Source: Sinonovacula constricta (taxonomy: Eukaryota > Mollusca > Bivalvia > Cardiida > Solecurtidae). Taken from it: 64,000 nucleotides of DNA. Positions 60,001 to 64,000 of this stretch are shown in pieces (the stretch's first letter is position 1; each line of letters starts with the position of its first letter). The notes beneath the pieces were generated by a model. It made no database searches. It was not told the DNA's origin and saw only the letters and a list, made by a program, of their open reading frames with translations. The stretch covers positions 27,691,158 through 27,755,157 of the forward strand of contig CM017564.1 of assembly GCA_007844125.1 (NCBI GenBank), written 5' to 3'. The position numbers and the translations under genes are program-made.

Positions 60001-61606
60001 ATAATGTTAACTAGTGATTCAAATAACTCATGAAATTCATTTAATTAATGTAGATTATCTATTTGTAATAAAATAATTTACAAATTTCAAAAAGATGGTA
60101 GTTTTGTCATCGGTAAGTTTTTTTTAACCCCCTGTGACTAAAGACTGTGTATGGATCACAGATAAGTATCTATGACCAAAATGTGATAAACCAACACACC
60201 ACACATGTCCTGACAGCACTACAGGATCCACAACATAATTTTAAACAATCAGTGTTTAACCATCTTAAGTCATAGCAAGTAATTTATTGTTTCCTTTTTA
60301 TAAATTCTACCCTAATAAAAAACTACAGTTTGTTATATCAGTCTCACTTAAAGCCTTAGTAGTAAGTGTATTTAAAGTATGCACTTCAGTCATTTTTAAT
60401 AACTGGACAAGTGTACAATGGACGATAGACCAAAATTATACCAGCTCAGATAAAGTGACAAAATATCAATATTTTAGAAATATAAGTATGTATTTTATTT
60501 CACATATAATTGAAAAATATTTCAATTTGTATTTCTGTGGATAAAATATTCATTTGAAAAGAAATTAAAAAACAAGTAAAAGAGTAACACATGACAGCAT
60601 GAATATTTGGTCATAAATAGGGTACATTGGTGAAATGGAAATTGTCTCCCTTGTTAGTTAATCTGCATGGTATTTCAAACAGTAGGTAGGTCCTTTTAGT
60701 TGGAATTCTTGGACTAAATTTTCTGTACTCTTGTAAATAATGGAATTTCTTACTTTTGCATAAATATAAGCTTAAAATCCATTCAAATATTTATACAGAT
60801 ATGTTTTTTGAAAAAGAAAATGGAAATATTTGTTGATGATTGATAACCTGGGAATCACAAGAAAGTTAGAAAAGTCAACATACACTCCAAAGAGTACAAG
60901 GATAAAAACAGAGTAAAACAAATACAAGGACCTACTTGCATTTAGGGATTATTCAGGGGAGACTATTCATTAATGTCTCTCATTCTTTATGTCTTCAGCA
61001 GAAATACATGTAAGAAATACATAGGTATATTTATAGTGGCTAATGTGTTTATGTGCACAACATTACAGATATTATAAGTAAAAGCTTTCAAGGAAGTAAA
61101 TATAAAATGACTACATGTATGATGCTGTATGTTTGGAGCAGTCTCATTATACTAATAGTCAATTGAAAGTTATGCTAACTTCATTTAACAATAACGAATA
61201 CACTTAATTTTGATATATAAAGTTCTGCATGGGTTGGTCACAAGACAAAAGTGTGCGAAAGATAAAAGTTCGAAATATACTTTTGTTCTGTTGAACCCTT
61301 AGAAATAACAAAATGCACATTTTCTAAATGCTAATATAGAACATAAAAGCCAATAGAACGTCAAAAAAATATCTAAAAAGATGGTATTGAAATTTGTTCA
61401 ATAAATATCCCATAGTGCTTTATTAACCTCAAAATGGAGTTTAAACAGACATTATTTGAAGATATATAAATAAATGCACACAGGATAGTGAAAAAGAGTA
61501 TCAATTTGACAGAATCCATTTTTTTCCGAAGCTCATGCAGTTTTTACAATAACTGCTACTAGCTGTATAGGAAACTATTGCAAAGTAATGCACGGCAACA
61601 CCCTAT

Positions 61607-61812
61607 CATACATGTGAACTCTCACACTTTTGGAGGGGGAGTCCCTCTATTTAAAGTTCAGAATTATTAAAAAAAATTAAATTTTACAGATTTTCAGTAA
61701 TCTTCCTACTTGGAAAAGATAACTTCCGTCTTTATTTATATTAATATAACAAATCTCCCACTTTGCAAGTGAAAATCTCCCACTTCGGCCTCAGAAAAAG
61801 TTCACATGCATG
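61607..61812 (+). mobile_element. MITE-like repeat family III copy
   Basis: CATGTGAACTCTCACACTTT, CAAATCTCCCACTTTGCAAG and CTCCCACTTCGGCCTCAG. Same orientation as 54087. Confidence 0.65.
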
Positions 61813-62771
61813 TATCTAGTATAATTCGTTCAAAGACTGTAACTTTAAAGACCACAAAATTGCATCACAGCTAATATAATACTTATACCCAGAGGGGAGA
61901 ACCACAGAACAGAAGCTAGAAGTAGTATAATCTTAATTAAATCTATCAAAGGGTTGGAGGTGAGATTGGGAGAACCCAACAAGAGGGTGAACTATTTTGA
62001 CTGAAATGATTGGCGAGTTTTCAAATAGGTCCCCTGAGGGTTGGTATCTCCTGAACTTGTATCCAATAAAATGACGGATTCTTTTACTCACGAATTAATA
62101 ATTAAAAACTAACATTGGGTAGGGATTACTTTATGCTTAATCAAATTTGTAACGTAACCTAAGTGCAACAGATTGAATTTATCTGGCGTGTAAAGAATAA
62201 TATTAAACTAATAAATTTCACTAAAAAATTAAAGACAGAAAAAAACAGTAGTTCTTCAATGTATTTTCTCTTTATTATCATATTTGTTATTCAATAACTG
62301 AAGGAAATAATGTCACCCTTTTGCTAGAGGCATATGTCAGACTACATTATGAACTTTCTCACCATTTAAATTCAGATATACTATTTATTCATTACTCTTC
62401 GTATTAATTAAAATCAATATATTTTATAATATAATAATTATAATAACATGGATACTTCCCTAAGCACATTGAAATATAATATTATAGTACTTTTTCTATA
62501 TGAGATAATATTTTCCACTAAGGCTGTTTTTTGTTACATTTTGGGACTGTTTTACCTATTTAGTGCGACACATGTATCTAAAATGCAGACAAACTGACAT
62601 GATAGAAAGGGCAATCTTGAGTCCTATCTTGCCACACTGTTTAACAGCTGATAGATTTCTTATGAATTTCAAATGTATCTTCAACAATATGCAACTATAA
62701 GTAACCATGGTAGTTGTTTTGTTGTTGTTTTTTGTTACATCACACCACCACAATTATGGTCATATTGCGCC

Positions 62772-62925
62772 ATTTAGCTTATTATTAGTGGAGGAAGACC
62801 CCAGACTTATGTCTGGGTAGAACCACTGGCGCACCACAGGTTAGCTGGAAAACCTCACCACATGAGAGTTCTCAACCAAACTGCGATTCGAACCCACGTG
62901 CTGCGAGGCTCTGGAGTTACATGAT
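62772..62925 (-). mobile_element. SINE family B, 5'-truncated or diverged copy
   Basis: The reverse complement reads the family B body (GGTTTTCCAGCTAACCTGTG, CAGTGGTTCTACCCAGAC) with a diverged head including GTGGGTTCGAATCGCAG (box B). Confidence 0.65.
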
Positions 62926-63645
62926 TTTTATTCCAATCAAAGATAGTAATAAAAAAGGAATAATTAGCAAATTTTGTCCTTTATCTGCATTCAACAACAA
63001 AGCAAGATCTGTATTCTTGAAGAGTAAAAAAACGTACACTTAAACATAACAACTGAACACAAATACAAACCAACTGATTAGCAATTAAGTAAAAAATTCA
63101 TGACAAATTTACAGGACTGAATAACTGTTAGGAATATTCAACTCATATTTTACACAGATATTTATATTTCCCTGCCTTAATACTTTCTCAAGAGGTTTAA
63201 AGCTAGATCGAGTTTCTGTAGCACCACTGCTCCAAGTTCAAAGGAAACTGCTCCAAGTTTAAGAGAAACAGAATACTTGTATGTATCTAATATCTGTCAC
63301 CATAGAAACACCTCGAAAACTTTCTAAAATAGCTAGTACATTATTCAGAAAAAATGTGATAAGAAAAAGAAATTATAAAGGTGCAAGAAAGAAAAAAGAT
63401 GATTTATAATGCATTCTAGCTTTGCATGATCCTGTTCTTCCTGCTGACTCTAGTTGCAATCTTGACTACCAATGTTGTTAGGGAATACAGTTTGATTGCT
63501 TCCTGATGTGGAGCACTGTGCATACACGCTAGTTCATTTCATGGTGCCAAGTGTGTATGTCTGTAAAATACCCACATTGAAAGTCCTTCCTGAAGATGGA
63601 TCACTCTCATATCTTGATTAACAGTGCAATAACTGACACTTTATA

Positions 63646-63764
63646 TCATCGGAAGGGCGTATAGATGACCGCAAACTTGTCCATGTTGGACTGACAAAAG
63701 TTGTGGGCATCTTTTGTTTGGCCGCACTTGCTCATGATTTCTCCAACTCTTGATCCATTGCAGT
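63646..63764 (-). CDS. Possible last coding exon of an unrelated gene
   Basis: The minus-strand frame reads CNGSRVGEIMSKCGQTKDAH, then NFCQSNMDKFAVIYTPFR-stop (stop 63648-63646). Composition looks protein-like and codons in the other frames do not. The frame is closed just upstream by stops, with a weak acceptor GTGATAAG before 63764. I do not recognise the protein. It may be a chance ORF. Confidence 0.3.
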
Positions 63765-64000
63765 CTTATCACAGCACAAGGATATGCACAATAACAAAAC
63801 AAACCATGATGCCTCCATTTTACCATTCTTGAAATAACAAGGAGCACATTGGCAATTAATGATAGTTTAAAGAGTCAGTGCTGTCAGTATAACTCGTGCC
63901 ACTTTCAGAGGCTGTACAGGCATATTCAGAAAGGGAGATAATCAAGGTCCACCGGGTGGGGGGCAGACGCCTTGACATTCTGTCGACAGTTACTGCACAT

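Larger units (their letters stand above)
53495..63640. other. Long region with no supported protein-coding exon
   Basis: Only short random ORFs appear. The region carries two SINEs, a SINE fragment, two family III MITEs, one palindromic MITE and a minisatellite, all listed separately. 57.1-61.5 kb is AT-rich and plain. It could include the 3' UTR of a minus-strand gene whose last exon may be at 63646. Confidence 0.5.

Noticed and set aside
63641..63847. 68-codon minus ORF MLLVISRMVK..
   Set aside because: A different frame of the same stretch (63646-63764) looks more protein-like; neither is firm.

Overview
This is an AT-rich, intron-rich, repeat-dense eukaryotic window. The tRNA-derived SINEs, MITEs, BEL/Pao and Tc1 relics and (TG)n tracts, together with a tandem lineage-specific gene family, suggest an invertebrate, most likely a bivalve mollusc. 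That identification is inference, not proven.

The window is built around one multi-copy gene family that I do not recognise as a named family. Three copies lie head to tail on the minus strand: P1 (7148-17462), P2 (20646-27757) and P3 (34388-42333). A fourth, P4 (47678-53422), lies on the plus strand, divergent from P3. A fragment of a fifth, P0 (exon 3 only, 469-545), lies at the left edge. The complete copies share one six-exon structure with intron phases 0,1,0,1,1. Exon 1 starts with Met-Gly in a context matching the N-myristoylation consensus. Exon 2 is a short helical exon of about 34 codons and exon 3 is about 25 codons. Exon 4 is one large coiled-coil exon. Exons 5 and 6 encode the two halves of an alpha/beta domain that looks Rossmann-like, with conserved cores 'NASRLG' and 'VLHHK..HALP' and a C-terminal helix. 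Predicted lengths are 849 aa (P1), 732 aa (P2), about 483 aa as read or 505 aa if a +1 shift is ignored (P3), and 437 aa (P4).

The copies differ in telling ways. P1 and P2 carry 7 and 6 tandem 138-bp (46-aa) coiled-coil units where P3 has about one. P2 has lost exon 5 by a clean deletion that keeps the frame. P3 has a one-base insertion in exon 6. P4 has a different C-terminus. Upstream of P1, P2 and P3 is a conserved minus-strand promoter: a TATA-like box, an IRF/ISRE-type site (GAAANNGAAA) 50-65 bp upstream of it, and about 220-230 bp further a kappaB-type decamer next to a second ISRE-like site. Upstream of the fragmentary P0 the same module is decayed, with the proximal ISRE removed by a 12-bp deletion. 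The architecture suggests an interferon/NF-kappaB-like inducible, membrane-anchored, coiled-coil immune gene family. The function is inferred, not shown.

Region by region: 1-3.7 kb holds P0 exon 3, a (TG)67 tract and otherwise nothing supported. 3.7-9.2 kb (P0 promoter relic plus P1 3' end) is a duplicate of 17.5-22.7 kb. 7.1-18.5 kb is P1, with a decayed BEL/Pao retroelement in its second intron. 20.6-30.3 kb is P2 and its promoter. 30.3-34.4 kb holds a Tc1-like transposase relic and a 72-bp minisatellite. 34.4-45.3 kb is P3 with inverted 20-bp minisatellite arrays in intron 5, a SINE, a CACTA-type MITE and the promoter. 45.3-47.7 kb is the P3/P4 divergent intergenic region. 47.7-53.4 kb is P4. 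53.4-63.6 kb is non-coding as far as I can see, with SINEs, MITEs and a minisatellite. A possible last exon of an unrelated minus-strand gene lies at 63646-63764.
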